Positions 28,935 through 38,584 of a stretch of 64,000 nt of DNA are shown here, piece after piece. Every line of letters begins with the position of its first letter. Positions within the stretch are counted from its first letter, which is position 1. The translations under genes and the position numbers were made by a program. The stretch lies in assembly GCA_019918135.1 (NCBI GenBank), contig WBZZ01006266.1:1-64000 (forward strand), read 5' to 3'. Below the pieces are notes generated by a model. That model was not told the DNA's origin and ran no database searches. It saw only the letters and a program-made list of their open reading frames with translations. Origin of the DNA: Paulinella micropora. Its lineage: Eukaryota; Cercozoa; Imbricatea; Euglyphida; Paulinellidae.

Positions 28935-30276
28935 CTAAAACATCTCCATGTCATCTAAGGTGACTTGAAGCTTAGTCTTTTTGTGGATATATTTGGCGAA
29001 CAGAATGGCTGTTCGCGCGGCCACGTTCCCTGCAAAGAGAAAGCACCGTATGGATACCAGCGTGCATGGACAAGCAATAGAGAGAATACCAATATACTGC
29101 GATTTAGCGGGCATCCACCAGGAGGAAAACGCAGAATTGTAAATTGCAGGCATCAGGGCATAGTTTCTTGGATGGTCGGGGCCGTTGGCGGATTCTGGGA
29201 TTATGTGGTCAATTTGGAAATGAAGCTTTCGAATGCCTGCCAAATCACAGTACAGCGTACGCACCCACAGGGCAGGCATCTCTAGTACCGTTATCGTCGA
29301 AGTAATCTTTAAAAAAGATACTGCGGCGGTGTTCCAGGACCCAGCGCCGCACCAGGGCTCGCGACATGAAGCGCTTTTCGTTGGTCAGGGGCTTGACAAA
29401 GCCAAGGTAAACAGGCTGTGTCTCAATTTCCAGTTCAGGATGGACCCCATACATCGCACTCTGGATAGCCTGCAGATGCTTTTTGCCATCCCAGACAGGC
29501 GCCGCAACCGGCGCGTTGGGTAGTACATGCATGAGCTGCGCCTGAGGAACGAATGCCTTGTGGTCGAGCGCGGAGTCTTCACCCGTCATATGCCTGCCTG
29601 TAAGAGGGTGGCCTTTGTCGCAATCCGTAGTCGGGCTTACGCTTCGGACACGTTTGGCTGGCTGCTCCTGGTCTGCGGTCTGCTCGGTAGGCACGTGCAC
29701 ACATGCTAATGGCTCTACCATACTAGCAATCGGCTGAGATCCGCTGACATTTTCTGTAAGCTGAAGCTTTCTCCTTGCAGCGGCGAGTCGGGCGTGCTCG
29801 AGTCGAAGCCGGGCCGCGCGCTTTCCCGAGAGTAGACTGAACACCAGCAGCAGTTCTTCGTATGGCAGGCAATCTATTTCATTGCCCCGCTTCCCGTCTT
29901 TGCGAAGAAACGAAATTTTTTTGAATAAATCCTTACAGATGTGTAACTCGTTGATCTTTGGTCTAATTCGATGGTAAATTACTCGTGCATCTTTCTCCGA
30001 GCAATGATTAAAGGCGGCAATAGCGTCGGTAACACAAAAAAAGCCGTCTTGCTTGCGTTTGATTGAATCTTTGAATTCCTGCTCACTCATGCCCATAATG
30101 TGGGGATTGTGTATAATCGCGCCATTGGTGGCATCGACTGTTACCACGCTATGCGAGTGCGTTGTCATTGGAACTTGTTCGCAAACAGTTTCATCCGTGT
30201 CACTTTCGGAATCCGAAAACTCTGCTGGTGCAGGCTCGCGTTTCTTCGACAAACTGCGCACGGTGGTGATAGACAT
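28935..30276 (-). pseudogene. DNA-binding (BRO/KilA-like?) plus HNH-type protein, split by one frameshift
   Basis: ATG at 30276 is preferred over an upstream GTG. Residues ~65-170 (FKDSIKRKQDGFFCVTDAIA) resemble the style of viral BRO/KilA-N DNA-binding domains; this is only a pattern match. A Lys/Arg/Glu-rich spacer follows (LEHARLAAARRKLQLTE), then a conserved region (LVRRWVLEHRRSIFFKDYF). Near 29285-29295 the frame shifts. The second frame carries an HNH-like core (HFQIDHIIPESANGPDHPRN, then YALMP..YN) and ends at 28935 with TLDDMEMF. Two proteins of overlapping frames (29245-30276 and 28935-29279) would be the literal reading; one ancestral protein of ~445 aa is more likely. Base composition is more AT-rich than the neighbours. 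A tail fragment of a paralogue is at 9491-9568. Confidence 0.6.
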
Positions 30277-30595
30277 GCAAATCCGCACTTGTAACTTCGT
30301 TGGTACGCAGCAGCACACAATTTGGAAGAGGTAACAAAGAAATAATACGAGTTAGGGGATAGCAAAAGAGGGAAGGGTGCCGCGCCCTTCTTGACGGAAC
30401 GGCTGGCTGGCCTTGGGGGGAAGGGGGGGAGGGCGCCCCCCTCCCTACCCCACCACCCCCTCCACTTTTCCCCTTTGTGTGTCGCCGACTTCTATTATCG
30501 ACGGCTTGGGAGGTAAAGGGGGGGGGGGGGGCGCCCTCTGTTGCTCCCACACCAAAAAGTGCAAATAATTTGTTTAATAAAAATCCTACAAAGTC
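30277..30595. repeat. Upstream region and G/C tracts
   Basis: 30277-30365 is ordinary AT-richer sequence upstream of the gene at 30276. 30365-30560 has C/G tracts and a perfect GTGTGTCGCC...-type patch without gene content, and ends in a degenerate AATAAAAATCCTACAAAGTC unit. Confidence 0.4.
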
Positions 30596-31243
30596 TTAGG
30601 CAGGTGACAGACCCACCACTGATTCTCTTCCTCGGACAGCGTTGGCTTCCGCAATGGCGGTCATCACCTTGCTAAACTTGACATTAAATCCTTCTTGTTG
30701 TATCAATTTCAGGGCGCGGCGTGCGTTGTTTCGCGTCTCGGCTTCACAGTACACGACATCTTGCATTTCAAGACGGACACTTGCACTTACTAAAGTCTGC
30801 TTGTACAAGCTGATGGCCATTTGATACACGTCGAAAAATGCTTTTTGGTTGGCCTCTATGATCTGGCACGTGACTTTTATTTGCCTAGACTCTGCCTCCC
30901 AATCGGACTGTAGGCATTGGATCTCGGCTTCGGCACGTTTTTGATCTGTCTCGATCTCCTCTTCGTAAACAGCACGTTGAGCATATGCAAGCCGATTCTT
31001 TGCCTCTAGGAGTTTTATTTCGCGTTCTATCTCGTCCAAAATCACGCGGCGGCGCTTGGCTTGGGGTTCCTGTTCCGACTCACGCTGCTGCGGCAAAACC
31101 TCGCTTCCGACTCCTTGCCGAAGAACCGACTGCGCTGGCCGCGTAGCTTGTGTGATAGACCTGCCAAAATCTAACTGCCGGCGCTCTTTGGAGGTCGCTC
31201 GGTGAGTCTGCACTGCCATGTTGGCCTGCGATCGGGTTAACAT
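30596..31243 (-). CDS. Coiled-coil protein of unknown function (215 aa)
   Basis: A complete frame from ATG 31243. Residues 65-75 contain a basic cluster (EPQAKRRRVI) that may be nuclear-localising. Residues 70-150 form a charged alpha-helical coiled coil (EIEREIKLLEAKNRLAYAQR; EIQCLQSDWEAESRQIK). 165-205 include NNARRALKLIQQEGFNVKF, which is the most conserved part compared with the frameshifted paralogue at 23999-24890. Starts and stops are clean, so this is probably the functional member. It is encoded on the same strand as the HNH gene downstream. Function unknown. Confidence 0.75.
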   Translation of the reverse strand: MLTRSQANMAVQTHRATSKERRQLDFGRSITQATRPAQSVLRQGVGSEVLPQQRESEQEPQAKRRRVILDEIEREIKLLEAKNRLAYAQRAVYEEEIETDQKRAEAEIQCLQSDWEAESRQIKVTCQIIEANQKAFFDVYQMAISLYKQTLVSASVRLEMQDVVYCEAETRNNARRALKLIQQEGFNVKFSKVMTAIAEANAVRGRESVVGLSPA

Positions 31244-31264
31244 ATTTTCTGTAAAGATGCAAAG

Positions 31265-32100
31265 CTCGTTCTATTTTTGTAGCAGAATGTGGCTGTAGGA
31301 GGGGGGGGGGGCACACCCCCCTCCTCTCCCCCCATCATTCTTCTTCCCCCTTGCATACGACTATTTAAAAAAGAACGCGGGCTGAAAGAAGGGGGGAGGG
31401 CGCGGGGTGCATGCCCCTTGAGGCTTTCACAAGCGTCACGCAGATTGCGCATCTGCTGTGATAAGATGGACCGGCCGGCCCGGGCAAAGAATGCATCTCT
31501 CCTGGAAAACGGGGGGCTCTTCGCACCAATGAGCATTTGGCAAGGGAGGGGGGGGCATCTTTTTCTCCCTAGCCCCCCCCTCCCTCTTTATCCAAAATCC
31601 TTTCTGCCACCCTCCCCTCTGGCTTCCCCTGAGCTCAGGGGGCTCAAGGAGCAGGGAAAGGGGGAGGGAAAGGGGGCGCAGACGCTACAAAGGGAATAAA
31701 TACATGCCACGCCTCCACTAAGCCACCCCCCCCTTTCTTCCCTTCTCCCTTGTCGAGACTTTTTAAAAACCTTTTTTTGTACTTTCTTGGATTCCCCCTG
31801 ACTCTTCCCTCTCCCGCTCCTAGCTCTCAGTGTCAAGTGTAAGAATTTGTCGAGCTTTAATAAAAATTTTACACTTTCTTGGCGCGCCCCCCCCCCCCCC
31901 CCAAGAGACAAGGGAAGGGCATGATGATCTGTCCTTGCCCTCAGGCATGGGCCCCAAGAGTGGGGCGCCAAAGAAAATTCAAAAAAAAGGTTTTTTTAAA
32001 ATTAAAACTCGACAAAGTCTTACACTTAGCCCTGAGAATTAGGAGAGGCAGGGAAGGGGGGCGCGCTAAGAATGTACCATCGACGTTGAATCTACATCCG
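31265..32100. repeat. Homopolymers, GAGCTC hairpin unit and intergenic units
   Basis: G tract near 31300, GAGCTCAGGGGGCTC hairpin near 31630-31650, element tail with CATGCCACGCCTCCACTAAG near 31703-31725, and intergenic units at 31830-31900 and, inverted, 31960-32060. No gene seen. Confidence 0.6.
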
Positions 32101-32196
32101 AACCGCTCTCGCTCATAGGCATTGCGGGCAAGGGTTGCTGCTGGGCGTGGCGAGTCTTTACTGTGTGGGTCGGCGAGGAGAGGGCAGCAGAAGACG

Positions 32197-32379
32197 ATGC
32201 AGGAAAAAAAGCCCCACTTGGCCTTCCTTTACAGCAAAAGCCGGCACGGCGGAGATGGACTGCGCCTGGCGTTCGTGCGGACCGACGTGTGCGTGTACTG
32301 TGCCGACTGGCTTGTCCCGCTTGAGCCTAGCCAGCCTTTTGTAGCTTTTTTCTTTGGTGCTCAGAACCGCAATGATTAG
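32197..32379 (+). CDS. Small hypothetical protein (60 aa)
   Basis: ATG 32197 (MQEKKPHLAFLYSKSRHGGD) to TAG at 32377-32379. Composition is natural (LRLAFVRTDVCVYCADWLV) and ends in QNRND. It could be a short complete gene or a fragment, since a longer frame upstream (from about 32122) reaches into less convincing sequence. Downstream is AT-rich and free of repeats. No family recognised. Confidence 0.45.
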   Translation: MQEKKPHLAFLYSKSRHGGDGLRLAFVRTDVCVYCADWLVPLEPSQPFVAFFFGAQNRND

Positions 32380-32513
32380 TAGGTGTTATTTTTTGTGACC
32401 TGAGAAGAAATTTGCAAAGAGACTAGTTTAATTATTCTGATTAAAAAAAGATCCAAAAAAACAATCTACAAGATGTGCCTTTTTCTGCTTTTTCTGCACG
32501 GGCTGTGCACCGG

Positions 32514-33265
32514 TCATGTCTGAGGAAGAGGGGGAAGTCGTGAAGTCACTGTCCTTTCCTGTTTTCTGACTAGCACAGTGCCCACCACCCAGCTCGGCGC
32601 GCCGTTGGCAAAGCAGACGTACATTCCTGTTTGTCTGTTTTGTAATATCTTTACTGCTCGTGGCTCGTCTTCATCATTCCAAGTTATCACCCAGACCAGC
32701 TTCACATTACCATCGGGCAATACCTCGTAGCGATCTCTGTGTATAGAGGAGTATGACAGAAAAGAACCGTACCAGCCTGACAATTTTCTTTCGCTGCTGA
32801 TGTACGTTGATTCAAAAAACAAGTTTGCAGACTTGGCCTCGGGCAGAGACGATACAGCCACAGCTGGCTGGGGCGGACTGCCGGCGGTAAAACTAAGAGA
32901 GTGCTGCTTACTTCGAGAACACGTTTTTTCGCAATCGTGGTGCGCGATACCGTCGTCACCATGCCGGGCCCTTTGCCATAAAGCGTTCCTTGCAAGTGAC
33001 ACACCCCTCCGTTCGAGGGACGGAAGCACAGCACCGCATCGCTGTCGGCACCGGCAGGATACAGTCCCGGACCTGGAGGAGGCAGGATTGTGCCCTCGCC
33101 ACGCTGTGCATTCGGATATTGGTTCTTCCAGGATTCAAAGGCCGCGCTCTGGCTCGTCCAGCCAAAGCACTCAAACATTTTTGCGTCCACTACATAGACT
33201 TCAACCGCCGCTCGCTCCTGCAGGGCGCGCAGGCGCGCTACCTCCAGACGCAGTTCGGCCAGCTC
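32514..33265 (-). pseudogene. Unknown protein with coiled-coil start; frameshifted, possibly second exon
   Basis: The minus-strand frame begins at 33265 directly after TTTTTGACAG, with no ATG for some 90 bp. It opens with a helical stretch (ELAELRLEVARLRALQERAA), then MFECFGWTSQSAAFESWKN and a Gly/Pro-rich loop. Near 32905, after KKRVLEVSS, coding moves to another frame (SLPEAKSANLFFESTYISS; GYGSF-like YGSFLSYSSIHRDRYEV), ending at the TGA at 32514 with RLPPLPQT. The missing start codon and the good 3' splice-site look of the preceding sequence suggest it is a downstream exon of the gene at 33309-33806. Confidence 0.5.
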
Positions 33266-33308
33266 CTGTCAAAAACAGGCAATAAGAGAAAAATCTTTTG
33301 TCTGTTTT

Positions 33309-33806
33309 TTATCGTTTCTTTGCGAAATGTACCCGCGCTTCGCCCTCACGTGTCTGTGGGCGCAAAGTCACGCGGAGACCAGCCCAGACAAGGACGAACC
33401 CTTTGGCTGGCTCCTTGCAAGGCCGCAACCGCAGTGCCTCGCCGTTGCCTAATTCACAACCATACCGTCTTCGAGCGTTTTTTTTGGCTAAGCTGTCTGC
33501 TGGAGATAGCATTACAAAAAAAGCAGAAGCATCCGGAGGAGACCCGAGCTCAGCGAAACGACCGCGGCGCGTAACTCGTCTCTGTCCACGTCGCCCTCAG
33601 CTCGAATGCTGCCCCTGCCAATGGGCCTGCGCGCCGGGCTCAGTGGAGCTGCCGGTACGAGCGCCGCATTCTCGGGTCGTCGCTTCAATCTCTAAACAGC
33701 GGCCTGCCTCGCGCAGGCTTAGATGTAAAAAGCCGTCTGCGCCATGCTGTGACACAGTTAGCGTCAGCGAGGCGGCACTGTCGCTCTCTTTGGCACTCGC
33801 TGCCAT
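33309..33806 (-). pseudogene. Unknown protein (HGADGFLHL family), frameshifted or spliced
   Basis: ATG 33806 opens MAASAKESDSAASLTLTVSQ and HGADGFLHLSLREAGRC, similar to HGADGWLRLEPSREPVGV in the 44.7-45.0 kb fragment, so a family exists. After about 33600 the frame changes (DVDRDELRAAVVSLSSGLLR) and again to a frame open 33512-33309 (GCELGNGEALRLRPCKEP; LVWAGLRVTLRPQTREGE). A gene of three segments ending 45 bp before the next coding segment. Introns or indels cannot be told apart from this sequence alone. Confidence 0.5.
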
Positions 33807-34904
33807 TTACAAATTTTCGGACTGCAAGAGGCCACTCTCTTTTCGCGCCTTTTGTACCCCCATAGTCAAACTCTTACCCCTTTTTTTCCCCCTCTTATCT
33901 TTCCCCTTCCCCAACTAGGAAAGGGAAAGCGAAGAGGCAGGGAGGAGGAAGCACGGATTGTGTCTGAGAATCGGGAGCGGGAGTGGGAAGGGGGAAGGGC
34001 GGTGGGCGCGCTAAGAATGTACACAAAAAAATTAATAAAAAAAATCATCGACAAAGTTTTAATTTTGACACTGAGAACTAGGAGAGGGAGAGGAAAGAGG
34101 GGGGGGGGGGGGGAGCAAGCACGATCTGAATGTGCCTTCCCCGTCTGAAAACAGGAGAGCACTTTCTTTGCGCGCCCCCCTCCCCTGCCCCTTCCCTCTC
34201 CCTCTCTTAGTTCTCAGTGCCAAGATTAAAGTTTTGTAAAGGATATTTTTTATTATTATTTTTTTTACATTCTTTAGCGCGCCCCCGCCCCTCCCCCTTC
34301 CCCTCCCCATTCCCTGCCCCTTAAGCCCCCTGGGCTCAGGGGGAGAGGGAAGAGCACGAATTGTCTAACCCCCCGTCTGAGAACAGGGAGTGGGAAAGGG
34401 AAGGGATGGCGCCAGAGAATATGCGAAATACGCTGAATTAAAGCTCGACAAGCCCTTACACTTGGCTCTAAAAACTATTAGAAAGGGAAGGGGAAGGGCA
34501 GGGCGCGCTTCGCCGGTGTACAAAAAGAATGTAGTAAAAAAGTCTCGACAAGGGGGAAGAGAAGAGAGAGGGGAAGGGGTGTCAAGTATTTATTTTTCTT
34601 AGCTTTTGCGCCATTCCCTGTCCCCCTTGCCCTGCTCCTTGAGCCCCTAGGCTCAGGGGAGGGAGAGGGAAGAGTGACAGAAAGGATCTTTGAATAAAAA
34701 AGGGGGAGGGACACCCCTCCCCGGCAAATCCAGGCCCGAAAAATGGAGGGGGGGAAGGGCCCGTCATAAGCTCAGTGCCATCTTCTTAGTTTTGTTTGGG
34801 CGCCCCCTCCCCCTCTAAGAACAGGGCGCAGGAGAGGAAAGTGGCAGGGGAGGGGGAAAGCACGATCTGCCCGGCCCCCATCTAAGAACTGGGAGCAGGG
34901 AAGG
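33807..34904. repeat. Inverted intergenic units, hairpins and purine tracts
   Basis: Units at 34005-34095 (inverted), 34195-34290 (direct), 34425-34490 (inverted) and GAGCCCC hairpins near 34321-34350 and 34640-34665. No gene seen. Confidence 0.6.
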
Positions 34905-35222
34905 AAAATTAAATTAGATAAAAGCAAGATTGAAAAGAATGAAGGTAGAAGGGCTGTTGCAAAACTCTGTCTGAACTCACTATGGGGAAAATTTAGACAA
35001 CAAAACAACAGGACACAAACGAAAATAGTAAGGAGTGAAGCAGAACTATACAAAATACTAAACGACAAAAAGACAAATGAAGTATCAATCAATGTTATAA
35101 ACAAAGAATGCTTAGAACTATCTTACAACCTACACCCAGAAAAAGTATCAGACCCCTACAATACAAATATCTGTGTAGCACTATTTACTACAGCACACGC
35201 ACAGATGAGATTGTATGATGGA
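34905..35222 (+). pseudogene. Fragment of a protein-primed family B DNA polymerase (Polinton/virophage type)
   Basis: An uninterrupted frame of about 105 codons, AT-rich against GC-rich surroundings. It carries the polymerase motif B (RRAVAKLCLNSLWGKF: K...NS.WGK) and further on NTNICVALFTTAHAQMRLYD, as found between motif B and the DTDS motif C in Polinton/Maverick and related type-2 polymerases. Motif A and motif C are absent, so it is only a palm-domain slice of a protein that usually has about 1000 residues. The flanks at both ends are repeats. Probably a remnant of an integrated Polinton-like virus, virophage or linear plasmid. Confidence 0.75.
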
Positions 35223-35334
35223 CAGATTAGGAGTGCAAAAAAGAGAATTTTTTTTATTAAAAGCTTTTCGTTTTCAGTCATCACCCGGACGACGAAAAGA
35301 GTGCGGTCTCGGACGGTTTTGTATTGGAGGGAAA

Positions 35335-35400
35335 CCTAGAAAGCCTCGACGTGCTGGACGCCTGCCTCCAACAAGCCTGACTTGTCGGTCCTGGCGTGGA
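35335..35400 (+). pseudogene. Very short LRR-family fragment
   Basis: AAGCCTCGACGTGCTGGACG and CTGACTTGTCGGTCCTGGCG match the LRR genes around 19500-19555 with an internal deletion. Confidence 0.65.
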
Positions 35401-35734
35401 GCACGAATTGTCTTAGTTACCCGTCTGAGAACGGGGAGCGGGAGAGGGAATGGGGGGGGGGAGGGGCTTAGTGAAGGCGTTTCACGTATTTATTTTTTTG
35501 GTAGCTTCTGCGCCCTTCCACTATTCTTTAAGCCCCCCGGGGTCAGGGGGCTCAGGTGGAGGGAAGAGAAAAAAAGGGAGCGCTCCCCCCCCCCCTCTCT
35601 ATGAACTCCAAAAAAAGTTTACCTATTTTTGCTCCCCCTGTAGGAGAGAGGGGGGGGGGCGCCAAGAAAGTGCGAAATCTTTTTTTATTAAATCTCGACG
35701 GTCTTGCACTTGGCACTGAAAACTAAGAGAGAGA
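35401..35734. repeat. GAGCCCCC unit and inverted intergenic unit upstream of LRR copy 3
   Basis: Same order as 17700-17996, consistent with duplication of gene plus upstream repeats as one block. Confidence 0.65.
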
Positions 35735-35775
35735 CAAGCACGATCTGCCTTTAAGATCAAAGAGATAATCCACCC
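35735..35775 (+). promoter_or_regulatory. Conserved upstream block of LRR copy 3
   Basis: GCACGATCTGCCTTTAAGA and AAAGAGATAATCCACCC, as before copies 2 and 4, ending exactly at the changed start codon. Confidence 0.5.
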
Positions 35776-37029
35776 TTGAGAGCACGCCATCTTTGGGAGC
35801 TGCTAACGAGCGGCGCTGACCTAGAGTTGGGGGCCAGGCCCGCCCGCCAGCGGAAAAGGAAGCGCTATCACGACGACGAGAGCCCTGCCATTGGCGGGAC
35901 TAGACCGACCCCAACCAAGAACCAGGAAATGTATCGGCCACTGCATTTAGGCGCCGATTGGCGCAAGCAAGCCGGGGCCTGGCTGAGCGCATTGCGATAC
36001 CAGATTGGGCACGGCTTACAAGCCGTAGCGCTGGACGTGGCTGCCCTTGGTGGGCGTCCTCGCGTGCTCAAAACCCTGGCGAATGTTATGCAAAAGCACA
36101 AGGGCAAGTTTGACTTACAGCTGCGCCTCCGCGAGGGAGAACACATTGAAAAAAGGAGCCGAACCGTTTGCCAAAGCCTACCATGGCTTGCCTATCCACT
36201 GGCGCGCAGCCTGGAGCTGCAAGGACTGCGCGGGGGTTCTTACGAGCTGCCTCGCCACAGTGAGGGAAGTCTGGTGCTGGCCGATTGCCAAGAAGTCACC
36301 TTGGTACTTGCAGGCCCGCCCAAACAGCTGAGTCTGGTGGGTTGCGTGGCTTGCACCACGGCACTTGAAACCAACCTCGACGGGCTGGCTCGACGATGAC
36401 GACGAGTACATAGACAAAGCCGTCAGGCTCGAATACACGCTCGGAGCTCGCGCTGTCAGGCGTCTTAATCGGCTCTGGCGCCTAAGCCTGGTCTGGGTAC
36501 AAGACCTGGAAGTGATCTTGTTTGGATCTGGACAGGGCCTGAGCTGGCCTGACTTAGATTTGTCCCGGGCAAGCTATCTTTTTGTAACTTCGGTTCAAAT
36601 CCGCTTCAGTGGCGCCGCAGATGACGAACGAATACGCCTCTTAGCAGACGCAGGCCTGTCGCGGGACACAGTGCGTTTGGTGATAGAGTACGCCCCGTCG
36701 ACGTGCACGCTTCTGGGCCGGCAACTGCGTCACAGCTTGTTTATGGGACGCGACCCTAACGAAAGTTCAGCAGATGAGTGGGATAAACGTGACGACATGA
36801 TGATGGGCACGTTGGAGTTGGAAGGGTTTGCTTTGGGGGACAGCGTGCCTGATGCGCTCGGTGATTTTCTGGGGCTTTTCCGTGAGCAGAGAGTCCGACT
36901 GATCAATTGCACGCTTGTGCGGCAGGCGAACACACTAGCCTGGGCAAAAGCCTTTCGAATGAGGACAACCATCGGACTAAGAGAGCTTTCTTGGCACGGC
37001 TGCGATTTCGTTGACGATAAGTTTGCTGC
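35776..37029 (+). pseudogene. LRR-family protein copy 3: start codon lost, frameshifted, truncated
   Basis: Aligned with copy 2, the ATG has become TTG at 35776. The first frame (MRARHLWELLTSGADLEL read from TTG) ends at 36399 because of a 1-nt insertion near 36368. The second frame continues (TGWLDDDDEYIDKAVRLE) through SRDTVRLVIEYAPSTC and ELSWHGCDFVDDKF. Similarity stops at about 37027, before the main C-terminal LRRs, where an unrelated gene tail is joined. Confidence 0.75.
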
Positions 37030-37272
37030 AGCACCTATCCGGGGCTCTACGCATCGGCTGCGGCCGACAAACTCCGTTGGCTGCGCTTGTCCGCGAGCGG
37101 CGAGAACCATAGCTTGCGTTTGAACGTGCGCTGGCAACTGGGCGTGGACCTGCGGATGTCGGCTGTCCGCGCTGCGGACAGCAGCGCGGAAGCGATGCAG
37201 TGCTTCGAGCAAGTAGCGAGCGAGCGCACAAGGCTGGCCCGGAACAGCCTGGACAGCCCGCACACCATCTAA
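37030..37272 (+). pseudogene. C-terminal tail of an unrelated gene fused to LRR copy 3
   Basis: From 37030 a different frame has natural sequence (ADKLRWLRLSASGENHSLRL; SVRAADSSAEAMQ-like AVRAADSSAEAMQCFEQVAS) ending with TAA at 37270-37272. No LRR-family similarity. The join at ~37027 looks like illegitimate recombination. Family unknown. Confidence 0.5.
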
Positions 37273-37417
37273 GACACGAAGAGAACTGTTTTTCAAATTA
37301 AAGAACTCGTGCTTTTTTGCAGATTGCAGCACGCCGGCTTCCGACAAATTTGTAACAACAACTTTAATAATGACTGGCTGGCTACAGGGTAGAACAAAGA
37401 AAAAAAAAGCAGACAAG

Positions 37418-38343
37418 CTACGAATCAGGCGACAGCTTTTGTCTTTTACTGCTGGTTGCGTTGTTCGGTCCAGATCTCTTGCCCACAAGCCGCCTAAAAT
37501 GCTCCGCCGCTGCGACGAAATCTTGCTTAGGTTTTGTTTGGCAATTGGCTAACGCTTTCATGCACAATTGAAAGTTTTCGCGCTCTACTCCAAGTACAGT
37601 CAGCTCCTGTTGCACCTTTTGCAATTCCTGGATCTTCTCTGCTATCCAACACAATAACTCCAGAGGAGTTTCCACCGTGCTGACGCCAACGCCTTCAGCG
37701 CATCTGCGAGCCCAAACTGCATTTTTCATTTCTTCTGGCGAACGATACCGATCGGCGTCATCGTTCCACCAATAGCCAATAAAACTCATATCTTTGTCAC
37801 CCAGCTTTACCTTGTACTCCGGCGCAGTCTTCCGAATGAGATGCCAGACCGGCAGGAACGCATCGACCAGGGCCATGGCCAGCAGGTCCGTAAAACCAAG
37901 GTAAGCTAGACACTTCAACCTGTCGGTTGAAAGCGGCCGACAGGTCGCGAGATCAGGCTTTTCCAAATGTTTGGATTCCTCTAGAACCAGGGCCGGCAGT
38001 AGTTGGGGGGGGGCCTTAGCTCGTTCCGACCCGAGATTTCATCCGCCTTTTTAGTCGCGTAGCTTATCATGTCCAAGACGATATTTAGCGAGTGTCGCAT
38101 TCCTTGAACCAGATTAGGCTGATAGTCGAGCACTTCGCGCTTGACCATGGCCAGGTTTTGAGCTAAAAAGCTGTTTCCAGCAAGCTCCACCTTGTTGTCG
38201 ACGGCCTGGCGCAGAAAACAGCCAAGGGGTAGCCCCTTCAAGATCTGGGTAGCACACAGCCAGGCATCTTCACCCTCGACAGTGATGGCAGTCAGCTCAG
38301 AGGCGGCGTAATTGGGGCCAGGTTGTTGTTCTTCGCTGGACAT
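37418..38343 (-). pseudogene. Unknown protein split at a C9 tract
   Basis: ATG 38343 (MSSEEQQPGPNYAASEL) opens a frame through ITVEGEDAWLCATQILKG and HSLNIVLDMISYATKKAD and stops at 37981. In the next frame the coding continues without a gap (LPALVLEESKHLEKPDLA), through LTDLL-like GFTDLLAMALVDAFLPVW and EELTVLG-type coiled coil, to the stop at 37418. The switch coincides with a run of nine C (minus strand) near 38005-38013, so one extra or missing C joins both parts into ~308 residues. An Arg/Lys/Ser tail (TSSKRQKLSP) looks like a nuclear signal. No family recognised. Confidence 0.6.
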
Positions 38344-38584
38344 CCGCAGTGAATAATCGGGGGGCAGTAGCTCTTTTGTAGCTTGTGCCTCTAAGGAAAT
38401 AAGAAAATATGAAAAGTGGAAAATAATTTTTTTTTGGAACGCGTTTGCACGCGCAAACAAGGGACGAGGGGAGGGGAGGGGGGGATGGGGGGGGGGGGTG
38501 CTCCCCCCCTCCTCCTCCTCCTCCTCCTCCTCCTCCTCTGGCTGTGTACTGCAAGCCGAGCGAGCGCAAGCACAAAACAAAAGC
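38344..38584. repeat. Divergent intergenic region with CTTTTCATATTT arm and CCT repeat
   Basis: Contains GAACGCGTTTGCACGCGCAA (element arm also seen at 22660, 54195 and 57105), G/C tracts and a (CCT)n microsatellite at about 38507-38538. It separates the minus gene at 38343 from the plus gene at 38585. Confidence 0.65.
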
